Below are positions 24,438 through 32,278 of a stretch of 46,671 nucleotides of DNA, piece after piece (positions within the stretch are counted from its first letter, which is position 1; each line of letters begins with the position of its first letter). The DNA lies in assembly GCF_027789125.1 (NCBI RefSeq), contig NZ_JAQFVF010000071.1, positions 1-46,671 on the forward strand. Reading direction: 5' to 3'. The position numbers and the translations under genes are program-made. Under the pieces are notes generated by a model. The model was not told where the DNA came from and did not search any database. It was given only the letters and a program-made list of their open reading frames with translations. This DNA is from Paenibacillus aestuarii. GTDB taxonomy: Bacteria; Bacillota; Bacilli; Paenibacillales; NBRC-103111.

Positions 24438-25619
24438 TTGGAATGGCAGGGTACCTTGCAGCCCTTGTTTTGGCTGCTATTTGTAATGTTCACTTTACAG
24501 ATCATGCTAAAAAAGGTGAAATTGCCGGCCATATTAATTTACATTCTTGTAGGGATTGTGATTTCTTATACCCATATATGGCCTTATCAAGATGGACAAA
24601 TCAATTGGTTAAACGGTGTCAGCCAGTTCGGCCTCTATTATTTGATGTTCTTGTCAGGGTTAGAAATCGATGTAAGCCTGCTCCGCTTTAAGCGCGGCTC
24701 TAATCGGCTAAACAATCCGCTGGTCGTGGCTTTGCTGATTTTTTTAGGGACGATGGCGCTCGCTTTCTTAATCGGGTTGCGGATCCATCAAATCGATCCA
24801 GCCGTGCAAACTTGGATGATCATGCTCATTTTATTAACGACATCGTTAGGAATCGTGATGCCTGTCTTAAAAGATAATGGCGTGATTCATAGTTATTACG
24901 GGCAAATCTTATTAACTTCAGCGATTCTAGCCGACCTCGTAACCGTTATTGTTCTCTCGGTGCTGTCCGGTTCATATCAATCAGGCTTGCAGCTGCGCTC
25001 TGCTTTGGTAGGGATATTGATTCCGGTGTTTATGATTTCCTTTCTTGTGTTGACAAAAGTGCGGAGTACGGTGTTCTGGAAAAAACAAATCCGTGAGGAC
25101 TCCTTAGCGAAGCTGCAAGGTGTGCTCGCGATTATCGCGTTGTATGGGATTTTCACCGATTTGTCTGGCTCTGAACCTATCTTAGGCAGCTTCTTAGCTG
25201 GGCTATTACTATCCAACTTTATGACTAGCAGTCAAACTCAGTTGAAGAACCATTTGGAGCTTCTCGGATATGGATTTCTGATTCCTGTATTTTTTGTGAT
25301 GGTGGGCTACAACTTCAAATTGGATGAATTTCTAGCTAATAAGCAGTCTTGGGCATGGGTTCCCATATTGACGGCTGCAGCGTATGTGGTAAAGCTGGTG
25401 CCCATGCTTTGTTTGGGGCCGATGCTCGGATTCCGTAAAGCGATTGCCGGCGGTTTTTTGCTATCCTCGCGGCTAACGCTCATCGTGGTTGCGGCTTCGA
25501 TTGGGACCAAGCTTGGCGTTGTCCCGCGCGAAGTAGAGAATGCGATACTCGTTGTAGCGATTATTACGTCCGTGTTTTCCCCAATCCTTTTTACCTTAGG
25601 CCAGTCGGAGATTGCATAA
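24438..25619 (+). CDS. CPA2-family cation:proton antiporter
   Basis: The 393-residue membrane protein has about 12 TM helices and the monovalent cation:proton antiporter-2 pattern: VKLPAILIYILVGIVIS, GLYYLMFLSGLEID, a membrane-embedded AILADLVTVIVL acidic site, and FFVMVGYNF. It should exchange sodium or potassium for protons. TTG 24438 is the start: GAAGGGAGGGG lies 7 bp upstream and no ATG fits. There is no C-terminal TrkA-N/RCK domain, unlike KefB/KefC. The linkage with the MpsC-family genes and kinase suggests ion or pH homeostasis, which is inference. Confidence 0.85.
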   Translation: MEWQGTLQPLFWLLFVMFTLQIMLKKVKLPAILIYILVGIVISYTHIWPYQDGQINWLNGVSQFGLYYLMFLSGLEIDVSLLRFKRGSNRLNNPLVVALLIFLGTMALAFLIGLRIHQIDPAVQTWMIMLILLTTSLGIVMPVLKDNGVIHSYYGQILLTSAILADLVTVIVLSVLSGSYQSGLQLRSALVGILIPVFMISFLVLTKVRSTVFWKKQIREDSLAKLQGVLAIIALYGIFTDLSGSEPILGSFLAGLLLSNFMTSSQTQLKNHLELLGYGFLIPVFFVMVGYNFKLDEFLANKQSWAWVPILTAAAYVVKLVPMLCLGPMLGFRKAIAGGFLLSSRLTLIVVAASIGTKLGVVPREVENAILVVAIITSVFSPILFTLGQSEIA

Positions 25620-25696
25620 AAGCCTAGGAACAAAGCCCTCCCCTTCGCAGCTTGTGCTGAATATTGTAGTGTACAAGTCTCTTGGGGGTGAGTACG

Positions 25697-26056
25697 TTGA
25701 TTCAATTGAACGGAATTGTCGGAGGCAAGTCGGCGATTGCTGTTGGAGCTCGAAAAACGATCCTGCTTCAGCAAATCGTCATTCGCGTGAAAAGTCGTCA
25801 AAGGCTCGTATTGCGGAGCTTAAACTTTTTGTTCAATAATGAAGCCTTTGCGATCAAAATCGAGGCGGAGCCGTCTCCGGGTGTGTTTATCGCAAGAGGA
25901 GGAGCTGGCGATTTAAACCCAAACAAAGTGCTGGTTCACAATACGAGCGGTGAGGATGTGACCATTTTTCTGCTTGTTAGCGCTGTGAATACGGCGCGTA
26001 ACACGAGATCTTTGAGCCGCTCCGACAGCTGGCGGCTGCTGCTGCAGCGGAAGTGA
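25697..26056 (+). CDS. hypothetical protein, beta-rich
   Basis: This protein of about 119 residues is not recognised. Alternating hydrophobic strands (VIRVKSRQRLVLRSLNFLFN, FAIKIEAEP, DVTIFLLVSAVN) suggest a small beta-sandwich, and there is no signal peptide or TM helix. GGGGGTGA (25684-25691) is best spaced to TTG 25697; a GTG at 25688 is the alternative. It sits 77 bp after the antiporter and is followed by a gene-free stretch before the SAM riboswitch, so it is probably the tail of the antiporter operon. Codon and base use look like the neighbours. Confidence 0.6.
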   Translation: MIQLNGIVGGKSAIAVGARKTILLQQIVIRVKSRQRLVLRSLNFLFNNEAFAIKIEAEPSPGVFIARGGAGDLNPNKVLVHNTSGEDVTIFLLVSAVNTARNTRSLSRSDSWRLLLQRK

Positions 26057-26199
26057 AAGATGAAGGCGCTCAGGCCGCTTGATGTGGCTGGGCTCCTTTG
26101 TTTGTTGGCGGTTCGATCTTCACAAATGGCGCCTAGGACTTCTTACAAACGTCCATCAGATGATCGCGTTGCCGATCTCGGGTCATTTCCTGACGATTG

Positions 26200-26223
26200 T
26201 CAGGTACCTGGTACCTTACCTGA
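26200..26223. other. inverted repeat upstream of the riboswitch promoter
   Basis: TCAGGTA (26200-26206) and TACCTGA (26217-26223) are perfect inverted arms around CCTGGTACCT. There is no T run. A weak, poorly terminating hairpin also lies near 26062-26098. Otherwise nothing was recognised between 26057 and the promoter at 26274. Confidence 0.4.
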
Positions 26224-26273
26224 TTATTGACGGATTTGACAGCTGGCAAGCAAAGTTAAAGAGAGCTAGTCTC

Positions 26274-26301
26274 TTGACAACCTAGCGCATTATAGTATGA
26301 T
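26274..26301 (+). promoter_or_regulatory. sigma-A promoter driving the SAM riboswitch
   Basis: TTGACA (26274-26279) and TATGAT (26296-26301) have a 16-bp spacer. The predicted start at about 26308 lies just before the P1 helix of the riboswitch. Confidence 0.75.
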
Positions 26302-26324
26302 GGGAATAACTGAATACGAACGAT

Positions 26325-26514
26325 TTCTTATCAAGAGTAGGTGGAGGGACGAGCCCTGTGAAGCCCGGCAACCGACATTCCTTTGTTTTGGCAGAGGCGT
26401 GCACGGTGCTAATTCTTGCGGAGACGCTATGATGAAAGCGAATCTGGGAGATAAGAGTGAGGCTATTACATTGATTTTTTATAACCTTTCTCTGATCCGG
26501 AGAAAGGTTTTTTT
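26325..26514 (+). promoter_or_regulatory. SAM-I (S-box) riboswitch with terminator
   Basis: P1 is CTTATC (26327-26332) with GATAAG (26450-26455). The S-box core AGGTGGAGGGAC..GCCC and GAAGCCCGGCAACC is present, and GGTGCTAATTC and TGCGGA follow as usual. Downstream, AACCTTTCTC/GAGAAAGGTT (26483-26492 with 26500-26509) plus T8 is the terminator. GAGTGAGG, overlapping the 3' side of P1, can pair with CCTTTCTC as antiterminator. SAM binding should therefore switch transcription off. Confidence 0.95.
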
Positions 26515-26544
26515 GTTTTCAGATTGCCATAAGGAGGGCTACAC

Positions 26545-27078
26545 ATGCCGATACCCATTCCTGACTATTCACGTTTGCAAGCAACGAAAATACATAAAGC
26601 TTTCGCGTATGAATTAAGCGTGCGCCCGCGTCAATCTGCCGTACTTTACTCACAACCATCCGTTTATTTCCAGCCGTGCAAAATTACCCGAATCGAATGT
26701 TTCCGATTTGATCGGGAGCTGTCAGCGAGCTTGCTGCGGGGTACCGGGTCTGACGCTATTTGTGGTCTCCTCGTCATTTCGACCCATTCAGGCGCATATG
26801 GATTAAAAGGATTTGCGTTCGCATCGTCAACGATGACAACAGATTTTGCTTTATGGGCTTCGCTTTTTCAGCGGATGAAAGGGCTGAGCCTGATCGAGAG
26901 CTTGGACTACGTGCAGTCCAAGGAAGAGGCTTGGGGCCCGTTGAGAGCCGAAACGATGGCAGCAGCGGTCATGGATCTAGCCGTGAAGCTCGGACAACCT
27001 TCCGGAAACACGGAGCTAAGTGAGCCGCTGGACCGGGCGTATTTATTTGAGCATGCGCAAGCGTACGTGTCATTTTAA
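26545..27078 (+). CDS. SAM-riboswitch-controlled orphan protein resembling the enolase-superfamily N-terminal domain
   Basis: The 177-residue protein follows the S-box terminator by 31 bp with AAGGAGGG as RBS. It is not recognised as a named family. Its pattern resembles only the capping N-terminal domain of MR/MLE enzymes: ITRIECFRF, then GLLVISTHSGAYGLKGF, then a helix region LKGLSLIESLDYVQ-like, and MAAAVMDLAVKLGQP. These align in order with the corresponding segments of the dehydratase at 13316. The barrel with metal ligands is absent, so it cannot be a normal enolase-type enzyme. S-box control implies a role near methionine, cysteine or SAM metabolism. No signal peptide or TM helix. Confidence 0.65.
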   Translation: MPIPIPDYSRLQATKIHKAFAYELSVRPRQSAVLYSQPSVYFQPCKITRIECFRFDRELSASLLRGTGSDAICGLLVISTHSGAYGLKGFAFASSTMTTDFALWASLFQRMKGLSLIESLDYVQSKEEAWGPLRAETMAAAVMDLAVKLGQPSGNTELSEPLDRAYLFEHAQAYVSF

Positions 27079-27098
27079 TAAATGAGGAGGAGTCCTGC

Positions 27099-28130
27099 AT
27101 GTGGAACCCGGATCAATATGTCAAGGATCTATTCGGGGGCGTGACGCCCTCTGAGCACTTTCAGGCAACTACACGTCAGGAATGGAGCGCGTGGAGGGAG
27201 CGGTTGCGAACGCGATTCGTGTCACTGTTAGGCGGACCTCCGGCGGACAGTCCCAAGCTCGCCCCTGTCGTGCTGGAATCCGAAGATTGCGGTGACTATA
27301 TGCGCCAGCGGATTCAGATCGAGACCTATCCCGGGCTCCATATGCCGGTCTATGTGCTCGTTCCCCATGAACGCGGAGCGCAAACAGGCGCGGTCATTGC
27401 TTGCCACGGCCATGGCTATGGAAGCAAGGATATCGTTGGCCTAACCCCTGACGGAGCGAAGAAGAGCGGGGACAGCGGATATCAAAAAAACTTTGCCGTT
27501 GAACTGGCGCGCCGAGGTTATATCACGATTGCGCCGGAATTGCTAGGATTTGGCGACCGCAGGCTGGAGAGTGATGCGCAAGCGGAAGCATCCAGCAGTT
27601 GTCATCGCTTGTCGACGTTCCTCTTGGCGATGGGCCAAACGATGGCGGGCTATCGCGTGTTCGAAACGCTGCGCTGTATCGATTATTTGCTGGAGCGCGA
27701 GGACGTGGATCCCAATCGGATCGGATGCATGGGGATTTCGGGCGGCGGTTTGGTCTGCTCCTTTGCCGCGGCCATCGATGATCGCATATCCGCAGCGGTC
27801 GTCAGCGGCTATACCAATACATTCAAAGATAGCATTTTATCGATTCAACATTGTATAGACAATTATGTGCCAGGCCTCTCGCTCGTCGCGGAAATGCCGG
27901 ATATCATCGGATTGATCGCGCCTAAACCGCTGCTTGTCGAAGCGGGTACCAGAGACCCGATTTTTCCAGTTAAATCCACCTTGGAGGCGTTCGAGCAGAT
28001 TCAGCGTGTCTACCAGCTGCTTGGCAAGGAGGACCGGCTGGCACTCGATCTTTTTGATGGGGATCATGAGATCTCAGGCCAAGTGGCTTACGACTGGTTT
28101 AACCGGATATGGGATGAACGTGTTCAATAA
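27099..28130 (+). CDS. alpha/beta hydrolase (acetyl-xylan-esterase/dienelactone-hydrolase-like)
   Basis: The 343-residue cytoplasmic protein has the HGHG oxyanion region (103-106), nucleophile S214 in GISGGG, an aspartate in EAGTRDPIFPV and a histidine in DGDHEIS, which completes a Ser-Asp-His triad. It resembles the large Abhydrolase_7 group, often found in carbohydrate loci. It lies 20 bp after the orphan SAM-riboswitch gene, with GAGGAGGAG as RBS, so it should be under the same S-box. An ester or thioester hydrolase linked to sulfur metabolism is possible; the substrate is unknown. Confidence 0.82.
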   Translation: MWNPDQYVKDLFGGVTPSEHFQATTRQEWSAWRERLRTRFVSLLGGPPADSPKLAPVVLESEDCGDYMRQRIQIETYPGLHMPVYVLVPHERGAQTGAVIACHGHGYGSKDIVGLTPDGAKKSGDSGYQKNFAVELARRGYITIAPELLGFGDRRLESDAQAEASSSCHRLSTFLLAMGQTMAGYRVFETLRCIDYLLEREDVDPNRIGCMGISGGGLVCSFAAAIDDRISAAVVSGYTNTFKDSILSIQHCIDNYVPGLSLVAEMPDIIGLIAPKPLLVEAGTRDPIFPVKSTLEAFEQIQRVYQLLGKEDRLALDLFDGDHEISGQVAYDWFNRIWDERVQ

Positions 28131-28175
28131 AAAAAGAGCAGTTCCGAATGCAAACTTTCGGGACTGCTTTTTGTC
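28130..28175. terminator. bidirectional terminator between convergent genes
   Basis: AGCAGTTCCGAA (28137-28148) pairs with TTCGGGACTGCT (28157-28168). T residues follow on the plus strand and an A run precedes it, so it serves both the hydrolase and the minus-strand XRE gene. Confidence 0.85.
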
Positions 28176-28177
28176 TT

Positions 28178-28729
28178 TTACAGAAGATCGCTTCCGCTGT
28201 CCGATTCGGTGTAGATCGATATCAACACGATAGCCGTGTCTTCACCCATATTTTTCACCAAATGGGGCGTGCAAGCGTTCCAACTGAAGGAATCCCCCTC
28301 ACCGAATTCCGCCGCATCTTCCCCTTGCTCGGCATAGATCTTCCCTTGAATGACGACATGCACTTCTTCGCCTTCATGCGCATGGGGCGTATCCCCCGTA
28401 GATGTGCCGGGAGGGAACTCGACCAGCCTCATCCGTACGTTCTTCGTGGAGCTCAAGTGCTCCACCTTTAATTGCTCCGATCCGGTTGTCGTTATTTTCC
28501 GTTCGTCTTTGCGGACAATGTGCATACGTTCTTCTTTTTTCAAAAGCAAATAGGCCAAAGGAACTTTTAATGCTTGCGCAATGCTCTCCAGCGTTGCGAT
28601 GGAAGGTGACGTTTTATTCGTTTCGACCTGACTCATGAAGCCTTGAGATAAGCCGGTTTCTTCGCAAATTTGCGCGATGGTAATATTCTTCCGTTTCCGA
28701 ATCGCGCGGATTGTAGAGCCGATATCCAT
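28178..28729 (-). CDS. XRE-family regulator with C-terminal cupin domain
   Basis: The 183-residue protein has an N-terminal HTH_3 domain (about 7-62: IRKRKNITIAQICEETGLSQGFMSQVETNKTSPSIATLESIAQAL). Its C-terminal cupin_2 domain (about 105-175) contains PPGTSTGDTPHAHEGEEVHVVIQGKI and a late H in CTPHLVKN, giving the His/Glu pattern of a metal-binding cupin. This architecture senses small metabolites or redox state. It is divergent from DoxX, esterase and extradiol dioxygenase genes and is the likely local regulator. The inducer is unknown. Confidence 0.9.
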   Translation of the reverse strand: MDIGSTIRAIRKRKNITIAQICEETGLSQGFMSQVETNKTSPSIATLESIAQALKVPLAYLLLKKEERMHIVRKDERKITTTGSEQLKVEHLSSTKNVRMRLVEFPPGTSTGDTPHAHEGEEVHVVIQGKIYAEQGEDAAEFGEGDSFSWNACTPHLVKNMGEDTAIVLISIYTESDSGSDLL

Positions 28730-28747
28730 ACGATAGCACCCTTTATA

Positions 28748-28859
28748 AAATATTAGTAATACAAAAGATAATTACATATTAACAAAAAAATGATTGACAC
28801 GCTACAGTACAATATAATAAATTACTTGTATAAAATTTATTTTTATATAACTAATATTT
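28748..28859. promoter_or_regulatory. AT-rich divergent control region with 10-bp inverted repeat
   Basis: AAATATTAGT (28748-28757) and ACTAATATTT (28850-28859) are exact inverted copies flanking the region. TTGACA at 28794-28799 with an AT-rich -10 (TAAATT, 28818-28823) reads towards DoxX. The arms are candidates for the XRE-cupin operator, but the AT bias makes chance matches easier. Confidence 0.4.
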
Positions 28860-28877
28860 CGAAGGAGAATGATACAA

Positions 28878-29282
28878 ATGTCGAAGACAGCCATTGTTTC
28901 TATCATTATGCGCGTGCTGATGGGAGCTATCTTTTTATCCCACGGTATCGCCAAACTACAAATGGGACTTGGCAATGTGGATGCATGGTTTAGCTCTATC
29001 GGGATACCTGGATTTTTGGCTTATGTCGTGACTATGCTTGAGCTTATCGGGGGCATCCTGATGATTGTGGGCTTGTTTACTCGTTATGTCTCTGCTTTGT
29101 TCGTGATTATGCTCATCGGCGCAATTGCTACAGCTAAGCTGTCCGCCGGACTTCTCGGCAATGCGCAAACGCCTGGTTACGAGCTGGAGCTCGGATATAT
29201 TTTAATCTCGTTGTATCTGGTTGTGGCGAATCCGCCGGCGCTTTCGCTTGACCGTCTTATTATGAACAAGCTCAGCATTTAA
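28878..29282 (+). CDS. DoxX-family membrane protein
   Basis: The 134-residue protein has four TM helices and the DoxX pattern RVLMGAIFLSHGIAKLQ (11-27), MLELIGGILMIVGLFTRYVSA and the late PGYELELGYILI. DoxX proteins, such as Bacillus MhqP, occur with quinone- and thiol-stress genes; their biochemical role is not settled. GAAGGAG (28861-28867) favours ATG 28878 over ATG 28869. It is the first gene of a three-gene operon. Confidence 0.88.
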   Translation: MSKTAIVSIIMRVLMGAIFLSHGIAKLQMGLGNVDAWFSSIGIPGFLAYVVTMLELIGGILMIVGLFTRYVSALFVIMLIGAIATAKLSAGLLGNAQTPGYELELGYILISLYLVVANPPALSLDRLIMNKLSI

Positions 29283-29307
29283 CTTACAACGAAGGGGGAT
29301 TCTATAA

Positions 29308-29964
29308 ATGAATCCGGCTTATCTATATGACATTCATTTGCCGGCCCGAATGGATTCGGCCAAGAAATACCCGGTCATCTTTACATTGCATGGCAAAGGC
29401 TCGAACGAACACAATATGTTCGGTTTGGTCGCGCCGCTAGCTGACGATTTTATCATTATCGGCATTCGCGGCGATCTGCCGCTCGGCTCGGGTTACCAGT
29501 ATTACGATTTGAAAAGCTTGGGCAATCCCATTCGGGAACTGTTTGACGAAGCGGTGAAAAAGCTCCAAGCGTTCATTGCATATGCTACGGAGAAGTACCC
29601 GATCGATGCGAGCAAGCGCTATTTGCTCGGCTTTAGCCAGGGCGCCATTCTGGCCATGACGCTTGCGCTGACGATGGGAGATCAGCTGAAGGGGATCGTG
29701 GCCCTGAACGGGTATGTGCCAGAATTCGTGAAGACGGAATACCCGCTGCGCAGCGTGAAGGACGTGTCGATATTTATTTCCCATGGCGAGTACGATTCCA
29801 TCTTCCCCATTCGCATCGGGCACGAGAATGCGTCCTATTTCCAAGATCTTGCTCCATCCCTGACATTTAAGTTATATCCGACTGACCACGGCGTATCGGA
29901 AGACAACCAGCATGATGTTCTGAACTGGCTTCAGCAAGATGCCGGATTAATGAATAAGGAGTGA
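29308..29964 (+). CDS. phospholipase/carboxylesterase family hydrolase (MhqD-like)
   Basis: The 218-residue alpha/beta hydrolase has LHGKGSNE as oxyanion region, nucleophile S110 in GFSQGA, an aspartate in HGEYDSIFPI and a histidine in YPTDHGVS. The family includes carboxylesterases and the Bacillus MhqD protein of the 2-methylhydroquinone regulon. It lies 25 bp downstream of DoxX, and its stop overlaps the RBS of the dioxygenase gene, so it is part of one operon. A detoxification role is inferred from the gene set. Confidence 0.87.
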   Translation: MNPAYLYDIHLPARMDSAKKYPVIFTLHGKGSNEHNMFGLVAPLADDFIIIGIRGDLPLGSGYQYYDLKSLGNPIRELFDEAVKKLQAFIAYATEKYPIDASKRYLLGFSQGAILAMTLALTMGDQLKGIVALNGYVPEFVKTEYPLRSVKDVSIFISHGEYDSIFPIRIGHENASYFQDLAPSLTFKLYPTDHGVSEDNQHDVLNWLQQDAGLMNKE

Positions 29965-29972
29965 GCTGTTTT

Positions 29973-30743
29973 ATGATGCCATCATATTTCTTTGCGCATG
30001 GCGCGCCATCAATCGTACTTGAAGACAATGCTTACACCCAATTATTGAAAAAATTCAAAGAGCAAACCCCTAAACCGAAAGCGATCGTGCTTTTTTCCGC
30101 CCACTGGGAAGAGAAGGTGCAAGCGATCGGCGCTGCGGAAACGTTTGAGACGATCTATGACTTCGGCGGTTTTCAGGACGAGCTGTATCAGATGACTTAC
30201 CCGGCTGCAAGCGACCGTGCGCTGAGCGGGCTCGTTCAATCGCTATTTGCAAAGCACGGCATTCAAAGTGTAATCAATGAGAAGCGGGGACTCGACCATG
30301 GGGCCTGGGCGGTGCTGAAGCTGTTGTACCCGGATGCGGATATTCCGGTGATCGCGTTATCCGTGAACCGCTATTTGTCCAACGAGCAGCAGTATCAAAT
30401 CGGTCAGGCGTTAGGGGAGCTTCGCGAGCAGGATGTGCTGATTATCGGCAGCGGCGGAACCGTCCACAATTTAAGGAAATTGAATTGGCGCTCGCAAGGA
30501 GTCGACGAGTGGGCGGAGCAGTTCGACAACTGGCTCCAGAATAAGCTCGAGTCTTGGGATACAGAAGCTTTGTTCCAATATCATGAACAAGCGCCTTATG
30601 CGCAGGAGGCGGTGCCGACGAGCGAGCATTTTATCCCGCTGCTGCTTGCGATGGGATCCGGCGACGCCAATCGGCAGGCCAAGCTGGTTCATCGCAGTTA
30701 CCAGTATGGCAACTTGAGCTTAAGCTGTTGGCAATTTAATTAA
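29973..30743 (+). CDS. class III extradiol ring-cleavage dioxygenase (YgiD/DODA type)
   Basis: The 256-residue protein has the LigB/DODA histidines: FFAHGAP (H9), LFSAHWEE, GLDHGAWAVL and SEHFIPLL. These supply the metal site and the acid-base histidine. Such enzymes open catechol-like rings with oxygen using Fe(II) or another divalent metal. ATG 29973 is 11 bp after GGAG, which overlaps the end of the esterase gene. With DoxX and the esterase it forms a quinone/catechol detoxification set like mhqNOP plus mhqD, although Bacillus MhqO/MhqE are of a different dioxygenase class. Confidence 0.87.
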   Translation: MMPSYFFAHGAPSIVLEDNAYTQLLKKFKEQTPKPKAIVLFSAHWEEKVQAIGAAETFETIYDFGGFQDELYQMTYPAASDRALSGLVQSLFAKHGIQSVINEKRGLDHGAWAVLKLLYPDADIPVIALSVNRYLSNEQQYQIGQALGELREQDVLIIGSGGTVHNLRKLNWRSQGVDEWAEQFDNWLQNKLESWDTEALFQYHEQAPYAQEAVPTSEHFIPLLLAMGSGDANRQAKLVHRSYQYGNLSLSCWQFN

Positions 30744-30748
30744 AAGGG

Positions 30749-30781
30749 CCCCAACCGGCTGATGCTGGTTGGGGTATTTTT
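30749..30781 (+). terminator. intrinsic terminator after the dioxygenase gene
   Basis: CCCCAACCGGC pairs with GCTGGTTGGGG over a 4-base loop, followed by a short T run. Confidence 0.85.
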
Positions 30782-30981
30782 ACGAGCGACTTTAATCTCG
30801 TTGATAATACTTATAACAAACTGTGTGTTAGTCGTTAAAACCATCGGTTTTGTTCTCATGACTGACTTCCCCCTTTCCTGCTAATATAGAAAAAAAGCAC
30901 TTGCTCATCCCCTGGACAAGGATAAGAAAGTGATGTGATGTGGCATATACGATGGTTGCGATTGAAAGGGGAACAAGGAAG

Positions 30982-31188
30982 ATGGCAAAAAGAAGATGGA
31001 CAAACGAAGAAGTCGATGCATACAGAAAAACGCACGGCGCACTTTTCTACTACAATAAAGAGGATGCCAATGTGTTTGTCCCCAAAACGTTTGGTTTTGG
31101 ATTTACGCTGAATTGGGCCCATCCGCTCTCGTGGGTGACGATCTTGGTCATTATTGGCGTGATTGTATCGCGGGTCATGTTCAAGTAG
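30982..31188 (+). CDS. small DUF5808-type membrane protein
   Basis: The 68-residue protein has a soluble N-terminal motif ALFYYNKEDANVFVPKTFGFGFTLN, typical as I recall of DUF5808 proteins (FYYN.D...FVPK..G.G.TLN). One C-terminal TM helix follows (WVTILVIIGVIVSRVMF). Function unknown. ATG 30982 has GAAAGGGG about 10 bp upstream; an in-frame ATG at 30940 is less likely. It stands alone between two terminators. Confidence 0.68.
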   Translation: MAKRRWTNEEVDAYRKTHGALFYYNKEDANVFVPKTFGFGFTLNWAHPLSWVTILVIIGVIVSRVMFK

Positions 31189-31217
31189 ATTAAATCAGGC
31201 AAACACGCCGCTAGGGC

Positions 31218-31247
31218 AGCCGCCGGCTCGCCGAAAGCGGCTTTTCT
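31218..31247 (+). terminator. possible terminator after the DUF5808 gene
   Basis: AGCCGC pairs with GCGGCT, with GGCAG/CTGCC able to extend outside the T run. Only four T follow directly. Confidence 0.5.
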
Positions 31248-31316
31248 GCCTTAGCGCGCTGCACAAACATACACGGCGCTGTGCGGCAAAATGACAAGGT
31301 TATTGGCTCTCGAAAC

Positions 31317-31351
31317 AAAATTTCAATAACATCTTTACGGTTTGAAATTTT
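31317..31351. promoter_or_regulatory. inverted repeat and promoter upstream of the RpiR regulator
   Basis: AAAATTTCAA (31317-31326) and TTGAAATTTT (31342-31351) are exact 10-bp inverted copies 25 bp apart. A promoter TTTACG (31334-31339)/TATAAT (31357-31362), spacer 17, lies across the second arm. This is a likely autoregulatory operator. Confidence 0.55.
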
Positions 31352-31413
31352 ATTCCTATAATAAGAATATACATAAGAGTTTTGCTACTGATCAATCACA
31401 AAGGATGAATGCG

Positions 31414-32271
31414 ATGCTAAAAGGTGGATTAGTTGGTATCCAAACAGCTATGGGCAGTTTGACGCCTATGGAACGTAAGGTAGCGGAATACATATTACAG
31501 CATCCGGAAAAGGTCGTAGGGCTATCCGTACAGAAGCTCGCGGAATATGCGGAAGTGAGTGAAGCGACGATTGTGAGGTTATCGCGAACGCTCCATTGTA
31601 AGGGTTTTCAGGAATTAAAACTGAGAATTGCCGGCGACTTATCGCATACGCTGCAGTCGACGGAGACGTACCAGGAAATCCGGACAGACGGATCCACGCG
31701 ACATCTCATCGAATCGGTGTCCCACAACAATATCGTTTCGATCCAGGATACTTTGTCCTTGCTGTCTCCTGAGAGTGTCGAAAAAGCGATTGCTGCTCTG
31801 AGCGCAGCACGGAAGGTCGGTTTGTTCGGTATCGGAGCATCGGCTATGATCGCCGAGGATTTCAAGCAGAAGCTATCCCGGATTAACCGTTGGTGCGAGA
31901 TCGGCGCCGGGTTTGACGCGCAAGCGACGATTGCCGCCAACTTGCTGCCCGGCGATGTCGTCTTCGGGATCTCCTACTCCGGACAGACGGAAGATATGAT
32001 CCGCTCGCTGGAGATCGCCAAGCACAATGGCGCCGTCGTCATTACGCTGACGCGTTTCGGTTCGAATCCTGTCGCGGAGCTGGCCGACATTCAGCTTTTT
32101 ACGAGTACGCTGGAGAAAAGTATTCGCAGCGGCGCGATGGCATCCCGGATCGCCCAGTTGAATGTGATCGATATTTTGTATATCGGCATTGCCGGCAATC
32201 ACTACGAAGAAAGCGTGCAATCTTTAGAGAATACAAGACAGGCGGTTAAGGCTGGAAAACGGAACGGATAA
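31414..32271 (+). CDS. MurR/RpiR-family transcriptional regulator
   Basis: The 285-residue protein has an N-terminal RpiR HTH (about 5-80: LTPMERKVAEYILQHPEKVVGLSVQKLAEYAEVSEATIVRLSRTLHCKGFQELK). A SIS sugar-phosphate-binding domain (about 120-250) contains VGLFGIGASAMIAEDFKQKL and GISYSGQTEDMIRSLEIAK. It would sense a phosphosugar and control the importer operon just downstream. AAAGGATG (31400-31407) is correctly spaced for ATG 31414 rather than ATG 31405. A perfect inverted repeat overlaps its own promoter. Confidence 0.9.
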   Translation: MLKGGLVGIQTAMGSLTPMERKVAEYILQHPEKVVGLSVQKLAEYAEVSEATIVRLSRTLHCKGFQELKLRIAGDLSHTLQSTETYQEIRTDGSTRHLIESVSHNNIVSIQDTLSLLSPESVEKAIAALSAARKVGLFGIGASAMIAEDFKQKLSRINRWCEIGAGFDAQATIAANLLPGDVVFGISYSGQTEDMIRSLEIAKHNGAVVITLTRFGSNPVAELADIQLFTSTLEKSIRSGAMASRIAQLNVIDILYIGIAGNHYEESVQSLENTRQAVKAGKRNG

Positions 32272-32278
32272 CGACGTG

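Noticed and set aside
26433..26448. cre-like sequence ATGAAAGCGAATCTGG
   Set aside because: It fails the CA at the end of the consensus and is part of the SAM riboswitch aptamer, which explains its conservation.
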